The notes beneath the pieces were generated by a model that saw only the letters and a program-made list of their open reading frames with translations, was not told the DNA's origin and made no database searches. A program made the position numbers and the translations under genes. DNA of 64,000 bases from Pseudomonas violetae (GTDB lineage: Bacteria > Pseudomonadota > Gammaproteobacteria > Pseudomonadales > Pseudomonadaceae): positions 1-64,000 of the forward strand of contig NZ_JAKNRW010000006.1 of NCBI RefSeq assembly GCF_023072615.1, in the 5' to 3' direction. This document shows positions 26,537-35,461 of this stretch, in pieces (within the stretch, counting starts at the first letter, position 1; each line of letters starts with the position of its first letter).

Positions 26537-27799
26537 ATGCTCGCCCCCGTCCAAATCACTTCCGCGACTCGCCAGAACCTCTGGCGGCTGACGTTCATCC
26601 GCACTTTGGTACTCGCCGCCCAGGCTGGCTCCGTGGGCCTGGCCTACTGGCTCGACCTGCTGCCGCTACCCTGGTTTCAGCTGGCCGCGACTCTCGGCTG
26701 CTCAATGTTGCTGTGCGCGTTCACGGCGATTCGCCTGCGCACCTCCTGGCCGGTCACTGAACTCGAATACGCCGTGCAGCTGGCCTGCGACCTGTTTATC
26801 CACAGTGCGCTGCTGTATTTCTCCGGTGGTTCGACCAACCCCTTCGTTTCCTACTACCTGGTGCCGCTGACCATCGCCGCCGTGACGTTGCCGTGGCGCT
26901 ATTCAGTGATCCTGTCCGGCATCGCACTGACCATGTACACCCTGCTGCTGGCGCGTTTCTATCCCTTGCAGACGTTCCCCATCGCCCGGGAAAACCTGCA
27001 GGTCTACGGGATGTGGCTGAGCTTCGCCCTGGCCGCCGCAGTGATCACCTTTTTCGCCGCGCGCATGGCCGAGGAACTGCGTCGTCAGGAAGAGCTGCGC
27101 GCCATCCGTCGTGAGGAAGGGCTGCGCGACCAGCAATTGCTGGCCGTCGCAACACAGGCTGCAGGCGCCGCCCACGAGCTGGGCACGCCATTGGCAACCA
27201 TGAGCGTGCTGCTAAAAGAGATGCAGCAGGATCATCCAGACCCGATGTTGCAGGATGATCTGAAGGTGCTGCAGGATCAGGTCAAACTCTGCAAAGAAAC
27301 CTTGCAGCAACTGGTGCGCGCCGCCGAAGCCAATCGCCGCTTGGCCGTGGAAATGCAGGATGTCACCGATTGGCTGGACGAAGCGCTGAACCGCTGGCAC
27401 CTGATGCGCCCCGAAGCCAGTTATCGCTTCCAGCGTCTCGGCCAGGGCACTGTGCCACGCATGGCGCCACCGCCGGACCTGACCCAGGCGCTGCTGAACC
27501 TGCTGAACAACGCCGCCGACGCCTGCCCCGAAGGGTTGCAGGTGACGCTGGACTGGAATGCCGAGGACTTGACCATCAGCATCCGCGACCACGGCGCCGG
27601 TGTGCCGTTGGCCATCGCCGAACAGATCGGCAAACCGTTTTTTACCACCAAGGGCAAAGGTTTCGGCCTGGGCCTGTTTTTGAGCAAGGCCAGCGTGACA
27701 CGCGCCGGCGGCTCAGTGAAACTCTATAGTCATGAGGAAGGCGGCACGCTCACCGAGCTGCGCCTGCCCCGTGTCGCCCGAGGAGACGAACATGAGTGA
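26537..27799 (+). CDS. roxS: RegB/PrrB-type redox sensor histidine kinase RoxS
   Basis: A 420-residue membrane kinase. The start MLAPVQITSA at 26537 follows AGGAGAG. Six helices span about residues 18–175. The loop GGSTNPF (97–103) equals the quinone-binding heptapeptide GGXXNPF of RegB. The dimer/phospho-acceptor motif AAHELGTPLAT gives H213. C252 (VKLCKET) lies where RegB has its redox cysteine. The ATPase lobe has N and G boxes (NLLNNAADAC, DHGAGVP, GKGFGLGL). In P. aeruginosa and P. putida RoxSR controls respiratory-chain and cyanide-tolerance genes. The gene overlaps roxR by 8 bases. Confidence 0.94.
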   Translation: MLAPVQITSATRQNLWRLTFIRTLVLAAQAGSVGLAYWLDLLPLPWFQLAATLGCSMLLCAFTAIRLRTSWPVTELEYAVQLACDLFIHSALLYFSGGSTNPFVSYYLVPLTIAAVTLPWRYSVILSGIALTMYTLLLARFYPLQTFPIARENLQVYGMWLSFALAAAVITFFAARMAEELRRQEELRAIRREEGLRDQQLLAVATQAAGAAHELGTPLATMSVLLKEMQQDHPDPMLQDDLKVLQDQVKLCKETLQQLVRAAEANRRLAVEMQDVTDWLDEALNRWHLMRPEASYRFQRLGQGTVPRMAPPPDLTQALLNLLNNAADACPEGLQVTLDWNAEDLTISIRDHGAGVPLAIAEQIGKPFFTTKGKGFGLGLFLSKASVTRAGGSVKLYSHEEGGTLTELRLPRVARGDEHE

Positions 27800-28358
27800 C
27801 GATATCCAAGTCGAAGGCGAGGGCGAAGAACTCCCGCATTTGCTGCTGGTAGACGACGACGCAACCTTTACCCGGGTGATGGCCCGTGCCATGGCCCGTC
27901 GTGGCTTTCGTGTCAGCACCGCCGGTTCCGCCGAAGAAGGCCTGACCATCGCCCAGGCCGATCTGCCGGATTACGCCGCGCTGGATCTGAAAATGGACGG
28001 CGATTCCGGCCTGGTGCTGTTGCCCAAGCTGCTGGAACTGGACCCCGAAATGCGCGTAGTGATCCTCACCGGTTACTCGAGCATTGCCACCGCTGTCGAG
28101 GCGATCAAGCGCGGCGCCTGCAATTACCTGTGCAAACCGGCCGATGCTGACGACGTACTCGCCGCCCTGCTATCCGAGCACGCCGACCTCGACACCTTGG
28201 TCCCGGAAAACCCGATGTCGGTGGACCGCTTGCAGTGGGAACACATCCAGCGAGTGCTCACCGAACACGAAGGCAACATCTCCGCCACTGCCCGCGCCCT
28301 GGGCATGCATCGGCGCACCTTGCAGCGCAAATTGCAGAAGCGTCCTGTCCGCCGCTGA
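27792..28358 (+). CDS. roxR: RegA/PrrA-type response regulator RoxR
   Basis: A 188-residue regulator. The start MSDDIQVEGE at 27792 has AGGAGA upstream and lies inside the end of roxS, which couples their translation. The receiver domain (about 15–130) has the acidic pair D21/D22, phospho-acceptor D65 in AALDLKMDG, T in ILTGYSS and K in LCKPADA. A short linker rich in prolines leads to a Fis-type helix-turn-helix (GNISATARALGMHRRTLQRKLQKR region), the DNA-binding unit of RegA-like proteins. The stop codon lies in the first unit of an 11-bp tandem repeat. Confidence 0.94.
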   Translation: MSDDIQVEGEGEELPHLLLVDDDATFTRVMARAMARRGFRVSTAGSAEEGLTIAQADLPDYAALDLKMDGDSGLVLLPKLLELDPEMRVVILTGYSSIATAVEAIKRGACNYLCKPADADDVLAALLSEHADLDTLVPENPMSVDRLQWEHIQRVLTEHEGNISATARALGMHRRTLQRKLQKRPVRR

Positions 28359-28382
28359 ACCCCCGCTGAACCCCCGCTGAAC
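28353..28382. repeat. 11-bp tandem repeat at the roxR stop
   Basis: CGCTGAACCCC occurs two and two-thirds times in a row. The first copy supplies the last codon and the stop of roxR, so slippage here would not change the protein. Confidence 0.85.
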
Positions 28383-28403
28383 AATTGTTGTCACATTGCG
28401 TTA

Positions 28404-28450
28404 CAACACGAGCTGATCATCTATGATCGGTTCGTGTGTTGTTCTTTTTA
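28404..28450 (+). terminator. Terminator after roxSR
   Basis: CAACACGA … TCGTGTGTTG arms enclose an inner GATCAT/ATGATC stem, and TTCTTTTT follows. It separates roxR from the transporter gene that starts at 28467, so that gene should have its own promoter or depend on read-through. Confidence 0.7.
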
Positions 28451-28466
28451 CCCATGAGCTTTTTCC

Positions 28467-30194
28467 ATGAATCAGAACGCTGAGTACTCCGCGGTCAATG
28501 ATGCTGTGCGCGGGCAGTTCTTTTCCAAAGTATGGACGATGATCACGCCTTACTGGCGCAGTGAAGAGAAGGGCAAGGCCTGGACGCTGCTGATCGCCGT
28601 GATTGTTCTATCGCTGGTCAGCGTGGGCATTTCGGTGTGGTTCAACACCTGGTACAAGGATTTTTACAACGCTCTGCAACATAAGGATGAGGCGGCGTTC
28701 TGGCGGTTGATCCTGTATTTCTGCGCGATCGCGGCCGTTGCGATTGTCGGCGCGGTTTATCGGCAGTACCTGACGCAAATGCTGACCATCCGCTGGCGGG
28801 CCTGGCTGACCGAAAAACATTTCGCCCGCTGGCTGGGCCACAAGAACTACTACCACCTGGAGCAAGGCGGTTATACCGATAACCCGGATCAGCGGATTTC
28901 CGAGGATCTCAACAGCTTCACCTCGAACACCCTGGAGCTGGGGATTGGCCTGCTGCGCAACATTGTCAGCCTGGTATCGTTCTCGATCATCCTGTGGGGG
29001 GTGTCGGGCAGTATCGACGTCTACGGTTTTACCATTCCCGGCTATATGTTCTGGTGCGTACTGGTGTATGCCGTGATCGGCAGCTGGCTGACGCATTTGA
29101 TCGGTCGGCGCCTGATTGGCCTGAACAACAACCAGCAACGCTTCGAAGCCGACCTGCGTTTCTCCATGGTGCGGATTCGCGAAAATGCCGAAAGCATCGC
29201 GCTATATAACGGCGAGCCCAATGAAAATCGGCGCTTGAGCAGTCGCTTCGGCCTGGTCTGGCATAACTTCTGGGACATCATGAAGGTGTCCAAACGCTTG
29301 ACGTTTTTCACTGCCGGTTATGGCCAGGCGGCCATCATCTTTCCATTCATGGTCGCGGCACCGCGCTACTTCGCGGGCAAGATCGAGCTTGGGGAGCTAA
29401 TGCAGATAAGCTCAGCGTTCGGTAACGTGCAAGAGAGTTTCAGCTGGTTTATCAGTGCCTACCAGAGCCTCGCCGCCTGGCGTGCCACGTGTGATCGTCT
29501 GCTGAGCTTCCGTGAGGCCATGACCGACAATGAGCTGAAACCCCAGGCAATCGACGTGCAGAATTCGGGCTCGGTGTTGAAAGTGCATAACTTGGGTCTG
29601 GATCTCGCTGATGGTCGCCACCTGCTGTCTCACGCCGACATGACGGTGGAGGAGGGTGAGCGGGTGATGATCAGTGGTCGCTCCGGCAGCGGTAAATCGA
29701 CGCTGTTGCGGGCGATGGGGCATTTGTGGCCCAGGGGCCATGGCAGCATCCGCCTGCCGGCCGAACGGTACCTGTTCCTGCCGCAAAAACCCTATCTGCC
29801 GATTGGCACTTTGCGTGAAGCGCTGAGCTATCCGCAGGTTGCCGAAACTTATCCTGAGGAGCGTTACATTCACGTGCTGGAAGTTTGCCGTTTGCCACAT
29901 CTGCTTTCGCGCCTGGACGAACCCAATCACTGGCAACGCATGCTGTCCCCAGGCGAACAACAGCGGCTCGCCTTCGCCCGTGCATTGCTCTATGCACCGC
30001 AATGGCTGTACATGGACGAAGCGACTTCGGCCATGGATGAAGAAGACGAGGCAACGCTGTATCAGGCACTGATCGATGAGATCCCGGGCTTGAGCATTGT
30101 CAGTGTCGGCCACCGCAGCAGCCTCAAACGCTTCCATCCTCGGCATGTGCGTATCGACAATGGCCATCTGGTGGAGCAACCCGTCACCGCTTAG
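28467..30194 (+). CDS. SbmA/BacA-YddA-type ABC transporter, fused membrane and ATPase domains
   Basis: A 575-residue half-transporter. The membrane domain has about six helices from residue 40 to 330 with the ABC_membrane_2 motifs VWFNTWYKDFYNALQ, RWRAWLTEKHFARWL and NPDQRISEDLNSF. The ATPase domain follows: Walker [10 protein letters not shown] (about 402–410), signature LSPGEQQRLAFARAL (about 493) and Walker B WLYMDEATSAMD. SbmA itself lacks an ATPase domain, so this is the YddA/Rv1819c-like branch, linked to peptide, vitamin B12 or lipid transport. Its substrate is not known. It follows roxSR in the same direction but behind a terminator. It is not a classic drug exporter. Confidence 0.85.
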   Translation: MNQNAEYSAVNDAVRGQFFSKVWTMITPYWRSEEKGKAWTLLIAVIVLSLVSVGISVWFNTWYKDFYNALQHKDEAAFWRLILYFCAIAAVAIVGAVYRQYLTQMLTIRWRAWLTEKHFARWLGHKNYYHLEQGGYTDNPDQRISEDLNSFTSNTLELGIGLLRNIVSLVSFSIILWGVSGSIDVYGFTIPGYMFWCVLVYAVIGSWLTHLIGRRLIGLNNNQQRFEADLRFSMVRIRENAESIALYNGEPNENRRLSSRFGLVWHNFWDIMKVSKRLTFFTAGYGQAAIIFPFMVAAPRYFAGKIELGELMQISSAFGNVQESFSWFISAYQSLAAWRATCDRLLSFREAMTDNELKPQAIDVQNSGSVLKVHNLGLDLADGRHLLSHADMTVEEGERVMISGRSGSGKSTLLRAMGHLWPRGHGSIRLPAERYLFLPQKPYLPIGTLREALSYPQVAETYPEERYIHVLEVCRLPHLLSRLDEPNHWQRMLSPGEQQRLAFARALLYAPQWLYMDEATSAMDEEDEATLYQALIDEIPGLSIVSVGHRSSLKRFHPRHVRIDNGHLVEQPVTA

Positions 30195-30206
30195 GCGCCG
30201 ATATCC

Positions 30207-30308
30207 CTGTAGGTGCGAGCGTGCTTGCGATGGTCTTGAGGGCGCGACGGCAAACCTGTTGCCCCGTGTCATCGTTGACCACCATCGCGAGCAAGCTCGC
30301 TCCTACAA
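30207..30308. repeat. REPIN, GTAGGAGCGAGC subfamily
   Basis: An inverted REP pair about 100 bases long begins GTAGGTGCGAGCGTGCTTGC and ends GCGAGCAAGCTCGCTCCTAC. The inner part has CATCGTTGACCACCATCGCG, the same block as in the 2.1-kb copy. Confidence 0.88.
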
Positions 30309-30320
30309 GGGGTAGAGGTG

Positions 30321-30330
30321 ATCGTACAAC
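30321..30330. promoter_or_regulatory. Operator half-site ahead of the GntR regulator gene
   Basis: ATCGTACAAC is identical, as its reverse complement, to ten bases of the palindrome at 31419–31440. It lies 45 bases upstream of the regulator start, which suggests autoregulation through a weak site. Confidence 0.4.
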
Positions 30331-30374
30331 CGCGTTGAGCTATGATGCGGTTTCAACCGAATTTTTCGAGACCG

Positions 30375-31133
30375 ATGTTCACCATGGAAAACCCGATCGC
30401 CACACCACGTCTCCCTCGCAAGCGCCGTAGCCTCGCTCAGGAACTGGTGACGGTGCTGTCCGAGCAGATCCGCGACGGCCACCTTAAGCGCGGCGACAAG
30501 TTGCCGACCGAATCGGCGATCATGGACGCCCATGGTGTCAGTCGCACCGTGGTGCGCGAAGCGATTTCCCGGTTGCAGGCGGCCGGGCAGGTGGAAACCC
30601 GCCATGGCATCGGCACTTTTGTGCTCGATACTCCTAGCCCGAGCGGCTTTCGCATTGATCCCGCCACCGTGGTCACCCTGCGCGATGTGCTGGCCATCCT
30701 GGAGTTGCGCATCAGCCTCGAAGTCGAGTCCGCTGGCCTCGCTGCGCAACGCCGCAGCGCCGAGCAGTTGGCCTTGATGCGCGCCGCGCTCGATGCGCTG
30801 AACGAAAGTGCGGCCCATGCCAGCGACGCCGTGGCCTCGGATTTCCAGTTCCACCTGCAGATAGCGCTGTCGACCGGCAACCGCTACTTCACCGACATCA
30901 TGACGCACTTGGGCACCAGTATCATTCCGCGCACCCGCCTCAATTCGGCGCGCCTGGCCCACGACGACCAGCAGCACTACATGAGCCGCCTGAGCCGTGA
31001 GCACGAAGAGATCTACGACGCCATCGCCCGCCAGGATTCCGATGCTGCGCGGGCCGCCATGCGCCTGCACCTGACCAACAGCCGCGAGCGGCTGCGCCAT
31101 GCTCATGAAGAGGCTGAGGCGCAGCGCGGGTAA
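30375..31133 (+). CDS. GntR/FadR-family regulator of the galactarate cluster
   Basis: This is a 252-residue regulator, if started at ATG 30375 (GAGA five bases upstream); ATG 30384 also fits. The N-terminal winged helix has ELVTVLSEQIRDGHLKRGDKLPTESAIMDAHGVSRTVVREAISRLQAAG, here spanning about residues 15–70. The C-terminal FCD ligand domain has DFQFHLQIA, HEEIYDAI and MRLHLTNS, giving the Asp and His residues that hold a metal and a sugar-acid ligand. It heads, in the same direction, a galactarate/glucarate gene set, so it most likely represses those genes until a sugar diacid or an intermediate is present. The ligand is inferred. Confidence 0.88.
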   Translation: MFTMENPIATPRLPRKRRSLAQELVTVLSEQIRDGHLKRGDKLPTESAIMDAHGVSRTVVREAISRLQAAGQVETRHGIGTFVLDTPSPSGFRIDPATVVTLRDVLAILELRISLEVESAGLAAQRRSAEQLALMRAALDALNESAAHASDAVASDFQFHLQIALSTGNRYFTDIMTHLGTSIIPRTRLNSARLAHDDQQHYMSRLSREHEEIYDAIARQDSDAARAAMRLHLTNSRERLRHAHEEAEAQRG

Positions 31134-31138
31134 ACACG

Positions 31139-31231
31139 CCTGTGGGAGCCGGGCTTGCCCGCGAGGTCGGCAGCACATTCAACATTGATGTGGCGGAAAA
31201 ACCGCCATCGCTAGCAAGCTCACGCCCACTG
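31139..31231. repeat. Worn REPIN, GTGGGAGCGGGC subfamily
   Basis: A good left REP (GTGGGAGCCGGGCTTGCCCG) and a mutated right REP (CATCGCTAGCAAGCTCACGC) flank about 40 bases that include the small hairpin GGCGG-A5-CCGCC. It lies between the regulator and the catabolic genes. Confidence 0.65.
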
Positions 31232-31401
31232 TCATCTGGGGCAGGGCTCAAATGTTGTGCGCCGCGGCTCCCAAAGTCCTCGTGGACGCCATCCCAAATC
31301 AGTTTGACTCTTGCGACCATCTACCTCTGAGGCAAAAGCCCAGAGAGCGCACCTTCCTGCCTGTTTCCTCAAGAAGTCACCCAGTGGCGATGAAATGCAG
31401 T

Positions 31402-31429
31402 TGACGATTAGTTATTAAGTTGTACGATG
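31402..31429 (+). promoter_or_regulatory. Promoter of the galactarate catabolic genes
   Basis: TTGACG (31402–31407) and TACGAT (31424–31429) are 16 bases apart, 70 bases upstream of kdgD. The −10 lies inside the palindromic operator, so a bound repressor would block RNA polymerase. Confidence 0.5.
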
Positions 31430-31440
31430 ACATACAACTC
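31419..31440. promoter_or_regulatory. Palindromic operator for the GntR-family regulator
   Basis: AGTTGTA and TACAACT are perfect inverted arms separated by 8 bases. The spacing and GT…AC character suit FadR-type dimers, and the site overlaps the promoter of kdgD. Confidence 0.6.
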
Positions 31441-31498
31441 AGCAAAAGCTGAATGGTTTCTCAACAACACATACGTCGCTACCCAGGGTGTTCGAATA

Positions 31499-32410
31499 AT
31501 GAATCCACAAGAACTGAAGTCCATCCTCTCTTCCGGCCTGCTGTCTTTTCCGGTCACCGATTTTAATGCCCAGGGCGATTTCAATCGCGCGGGTTACATC
31601 AAGCGCCTTGAATGGCTAGCCCCATACGGCGCCTCTGCATTGTTCGCAGCAGGCGGCACCGGTGAGTTCTTCTCCTTGGCCGCCAGCGAATACTCGGAAA
31701 TCATCAAGACTGCCGTCGACACCTGTGAAACCAGCGTGCCGATTCTGGCGGGTGTTGGCGGCTCGACCCGCCAGGCCATCGAATACGCTCAAGAAGCCGA
31801 GCGACTGGGCGCCAAAGGCCTGTTGCTGCTGCCGCACTACCTCACCGAAGCCAGCCAGGACGGCGTAGCCGCCCACGTTGAAGCCGTGTGCAAATCGGTC
31901 AACATTGGCGTGGTGATTTACAACCGTAACGTCTGCCGCCTGACCGCTCCGCTGCTGGAACGCCTGGCCGAGCGCTGCCCGAACCTGATCGGCTACAAGG
32001 ATGGCCTGGGTGACATCGAGTTGATGGTGTCGATCCGTCGCCGCCTCGGCGACCGTTTCAGCTACCTGGGTGGTTTGCCGACCGCCGAAGTGTACGCCGC
32101 TGCGTACAAGGCACTGGGTGTACCGGTCTATTCCTCGGCGGTGTTCAACTTCATCCCGAAAACCGCGATGGATTTCTACCACGCCATTGCCCGAGAGGAT
32201 CACGCCACTGTCGGCAAGATCATCGACGACTTCTTCCTGCCTTACCTGGACATTCGTAATCGCAAAGCCGGTTACGCAGTGAGCATCGTCAAGGCCGGAG
32301 CAAAAATTGCCGGCTATGACGCAGGTCCTGTGCGTGCGCCGCTGACCGATCTGCTGCCAGAAGAATACGAAGCTCTGGCTGCGCTGATCGACAAGCAGGG
32401 CGCGCAATAA
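31499..32410 (+). CDS. kdgD: 5-dehydro-4-deoxyglucarate dehydratase
   Basis: A 303-residue member of the DapA/aldolase superfamily that dehydrates and decarboxylates 5-keto-4-deoxyglucarate to 2-oxoglutarate semialdehyde. I chose the start [10 protein letters not shown] at 31499, giving the family length; the longer frame runs through the operator. GGTGE (52–56) binds the carboxylate, Y141 (VVIYNRN) is the catalytic tyrosine and K167 (GYKDGLG) the Schiff-base lysine. Its product feeds the aldehyde dehydrogenase encoded next. The chain is a TIM barrel with no signal peptide. Confidence 0.95.
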   Translation: MNPQELKSILSSGLLSFPVTDFNAQGDFNRAGYIKRLEWLAPYGASALFAAGGTGEFFSLAASEYSEIIKTAVDTCETSVPILAGVGGSTRQAIEYAQEAERLGAKGLLLLPHYLTEASQDGVAAHVEAVCKSVNIGVVIYNRNVCRLTAPLLERLAERCPNLIGYKDGLGDIELMVSIRRRLGDRFSYLGGLPTAEVYAAAYKALGVPVYSSAVFNFIPKTAMDFYHAIAREDHATVGKIIDDFFLPYLDIRNRKAGYAVSIVKAGAKIAGYDAGPVRAPLTDLLPEEYEALAALIDKQGAQ

Positions 32411-32469
32411 CAATCGATTGAGCAGGGCCGCTGAGCAATCAGCGGCCTTTTGCGTGAGGAGATAGATCC

Positions 32470-33915
32470 GTGGCAGATTCAAAGCGTTTCGACAATTACA
32501 TCAACGGCGAATGGGTTGCCGGCAGTGATTACTGCGTCAACATCAACCCGTCCGAGCTGACCGATACCATCGGCGAGTATGCCAAGGCCGACCTGACCCA
32601 GGTCCACGCTGCCATCGACGCCGCTCGTGCCGCTTTTGCGGGCTGGTCTACTTCGGGCATTCAGGCCCGTCACGATTCGCTGGACAAAGTGGGCACTGAA
32701 ATCCTCGCCCGTCGCGAAGAACTCGGCACCCTGCTGGCCAGGGAAGAGGGCAAGACCCTGCCTGAGGCCATCGGCGAAGTGACCCGGGCCGGCAATATCT
32801 TCAAGTTTTTCGCCGGTGAAACCCTGCGTCTGTCCGGTGACTACCTGTCGTCTGTGCGTCCTGGTGTCAACGTCGAAGTGACCCGTGAAGCCTTAGGGGT
32901 GGTCGGTCTGATCACCCCGTGGAATTTCCCGATCGCGATCCCTGCCTGGAAAGTCGCCCCGGCCCTTGCCTATGGCAACTGCGTGGTGCTCAAACCCGCT
33001 GACCTGGTACCGGGCTGCGCTTGGGCACTGGCTGAAATCATCTCCCGCGCGGGCTTCCCGGCCGGTGTGTTCAATCTGGTGATGGGCAGCGGTCGAGTGG
33101 TTGGCGATGCGCTGGTGAAAAGCCCGAAAGTCGACGGCATCAGCTTCACCGGATCGGTGGATGTGGGTCGTCAGATCGCTGTCAGCTGCGTGTCACGCCA
33201 GGCCAAAGTGCAGCTGGAAATGGGAGGCAAGAATCCGCAGATCATCCTAGACGACGCCGATCTCAAGCAAGCGGTCGAGCTGTCGGTGCAAAGCGCGTTC
33301 TACTCCACCGGCCAACGTTGCACCGCTTCGAGCCGCTTTATCGTCACTGCCGGGGTTCACGACAAATTCGTCGACGCCATGGCCGAGCGCATGAAGTCGA
33401 TCAAGGTTGGACATGCGCTGAAAACCGGCACCGATATTGGTCCGGTGGTCTCCCAGGCGCAGCTTGAGCAAGACATGAAGTACATCGACATCGGCCAGTC
33501 CGAAGGTGCGCGCCTGGTCAGCGGCGGCGGCCTGGTGACCTGTGATACCGAAGGCTATTACCTCGCGCCAACCCTGTTTGCCGACAGCGAAGCCGCAATG
33601 CGCATCAGCCGCGAAGAGATTTTTGGCCCAGTGGCTAACGTTGTTCGGGTGGCGGATTACGACGCCGCGCTGGCCATGGCTAACGACACCGAGTTCGGTC
33701 TGTCGGCGGGTATCGCCACCACTTCGCTGAAGTACGCCAATCACTTCAAGCGCCACTCCCAGGCCGGGATGGTGATGGTCAACCTGCCGACGGCTGGCGT
33801 GGATTACCACGTGCCATTCGGCGGGCGTAAAGGTTCATCCTATGGATCCCGCGAGCAAGGTCGCTACGCGCAAGAGTTCTACACGGTCGTGAAAACTGCC
33901 TACGTTGGTTCCTGA
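32470..33915 (+). CDS. 2,5-dioxovalerate (2-oxoglutarate semialdehyde) dehydrogenase
   Basis: A 481-residue NAD(P)-dependent aldehyde dehydrogenase that oxidises 2-oxoglutarate semialdehyde to 2-oxoglutarate, the last step of the pathway. The start is GTG 32470 behind GAGGAGATAG. N152 (ITPWNFP), E250 (QLEMGGKNP) and catalytic C284 (GQRCTASSR) are all present, with the cofactor motif FTGSVDVGR. The substrate is assigned from its place directly after kdgD. A short gap of 59 bases separates the two genes. Confidence 0.92.
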   Translation: MADSKRFDNYINGEWVAGSDYCVNINPSELTDTIGEYAKADLTQVHAAIDAARAAFAGWSTSGIQARHDSLDKVGTEILARREELGTLLAREEGKTLPEAIGEVTRAGNIFKFFAGETLRLSGDYLSSVRPGVNVEVTREALGVVGLITPWNFPIAIPAWKVAPALAYGNCVVLKPADLVPGCAWALAEIISRAGFPAGVFNLVMGSGRVVGDALVKSPKVDGISFTGSVDVGRQIAVSCVSRQAKVQLEMGGKNPQIILDDADLKQAVELSVQSAFYSTGQRCTASSRFIVTAGVHDKFVDAMAERMKSIKVGHALKTGTDIGPVVSQAQLEQDMKYIDIGQSEGARLVSGGGLVTCDTEGYYLAPTLFADSEAAMRISREEIFGPVANVVRVADYDAALAMANDTEFGLSAGIATTSLKYANHFKRHSQAGMVMVNLPTAGVDYHVPFGGRKGSSYGSREQGRYAQEFYTVVKTAYVGS

Positions 33916-33928
33916 TCCACCGCTGTAA

Positions 33929-34019
33929 CTGTGGGAGCTGGCTTGCCAGCGATAGCATCACCGCGAAGTGACTGACACTGCGCGGTGCCTGCATCGCGGG
34001 CAAGCCCGGCTCCCACAGG
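33929..34019. repeat. REPIN, GTGGGAGC(G)GGC subfamily
   Basis: An inverted pair begins GTGGGAGCTGGCTTGCCAGC and ends GCGGGCAAGCCCGGCTCCCAC-like, 91 bases long. It lies between the dehydrogenase and permease genes and may separate their messages. Confidence 0.85.
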
Positions 34020-34082
34020 AAATCAGCGCCTACAGAACACCGTTATTACCCGCATAAAAATAATCAGTGGGAGTACATCTAC

Positions 34083-35450
34083 ATGCAAGCGACCAAGCCG
34101 ACCCACGTCCGCTATTTGATATTGCTCATGCTTTTCCTGGTGACCACGATCAACTACGCCGACCGGGCAACCATCGCCATCGCGGGCTCCAGCCTGCAAA
34201 AAGACCTAGGCATCGACGCGGTCACCCTCGGCTATATCTTCTCTGCATTCGGTTGGGCCTACGTGGCCGGGCAAATTCCCGGTGGCTGGCTACTGGACCG
34301 TTTCGGCTCGAAAAAAATCTACGCATTGAGCATTTTGACCTGGTCGGTGTTTACCGTGCTGCAGGGTTATGTCGGCGAGTTCGGTATGTCCACGGCGGTG
34401 GTGGCGCTGTTTATGCTGCGCTTCCTCGTGGGCCTGGCCGAAGCGCCATCTTTCCCCGGCAACGCCCGCATTGTCGCGGCCTGGTTCCCGACGGCGGAAC
34501 GCGGTACCGCTTCGGCGATCTTCAACTCGGCGCAATACTTCGCCACGGTGTTGTTTGCGCCGCTGATGGGTTGGATCGTCTACAGCTTCGGCTGGCAGCA
34601 CGTGTTCGTCGTGATGGGCGTGATCGGCATCATCTTCTCGGGCGTCTGGCTGAAAGTGATCTACAGTCCGCGTCAACACCCGATGATCAACGAAGCCGAA
34701 TTCAAGCACATCGCCGACAATGGCGGCATGGTCGACATGGATCAGGACAAAGGCAAAGGTGCCAAGACTGACGGCCCGAAGTGGGACTACATCCGCCAGT
34801 TGCTGACCAACCGCATGATGCTCGGTGTCTACCTTGGCCAGTATTGCATCAACGGCATCACCTACTTCTTCCTGACCTGGTTTCCGGTGTACCTGGTGCA
34901 GGAACGCGGCATGACCATCCTCAAAGCCGGTTTCATTGCCTCGCTGCCGGCCATCTGCGGCTTTATCGGTGGTGTGCTTGGCGGAGTGATTTCCGATTAC
35001 CTGCTGCGCAAAGGGCATTCCCTGACCTTTGCCCGCAAGGCGCCGATCATTGCCGGTTTGCTGGTCTCCAGCAGTATCGTGGCGTGCAACTATGTCGATG
35101 TTGAATGGATGGTCGTGGGCTTCATGGCCCTGGCCTTCTTTGGCAAAGGCGTAGGTGCGCTGGGCTGGGCAGTGGTGTCCGACACTTCGCCGAAGCAGAT
35201 TGCCGGTCTCAGTGGTGGCCTGTTCAACACCTTCGGTAACATCGCCTCGATCACCACACCGATCGTGATTGGCTACATCATCAGCTCCACCGGCTCGTTC
35301 AAATGGGCCCTGGTGTTCGTCGGTTGCAACGCACTGGTTGCGGTGTTCAGCTACCTGGTGATCGTCGGTCCGATCAAGCGCGTGGTGCTCAAGGAACCGC
35401 CGGTGAGCGGTCCTGAAACTCATAATAAATTGTCTCAAGCGCATTCCTGA
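34083..35450 (+). CDS. gudP: MFS sugar-diacid transporter, GudP/GarP family
   Basis: A 455-residue transporter with 12 predicted helices. It starts at ATG 34083 behind GGGAG. The anion:cation symporter family signature is visible: [13 protein letters not shown] in helix 1, then [45 protein letters not shown] and [27 protein letters not shown]. These are shared by the E. coli glucarate/galactarate permeases GudP and GarP. It should import D-glucarate and galactarate with protons. It is followed after 11 bases by garD, so the two genes form one transcript. Confidence 0.92.
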   Translation: MQATKPTHVRYLILLMLFLVTTINYADRATIAIAGSSLQKDLGIDAVTLGYIFSAFGWAYVAGQIPGGWLLDRFGSKKIYALSILTWSVFTVLQGYVGEFGMSTAVVALFMLRFLVGLAEAPSFPGNARIVAAWFPTAERGTASAIFNSAQYFATVLFAPLMGWIVYSFGWQHVFVVMGVIGIIFSGVWLKVIYSPRQHPMINEAEFKHIADNGGMVDMDQDKGKGAKTDGPKWDYIRQLLTNRMMLGVYLGQYCINGITYFFLTWFPVYLVQERGMTILKAGFIASLPAICGFIGGVLGGVISDYLLRKGHSLTFARKAPIIAGLLVSSSIVACNYVDVEWMVVGFMALAFFGKGVGALGWAVVSDTSPKQIAGLSGGLFNTFGNIASITTPIVIGYIISSTGSFKWALVFVGCNALVAVFSYLVIVGPIKRVVLKEPPVSGPETHNKLSQAHS

Positions 35451-35461
35451 GGAGCGGCGTC

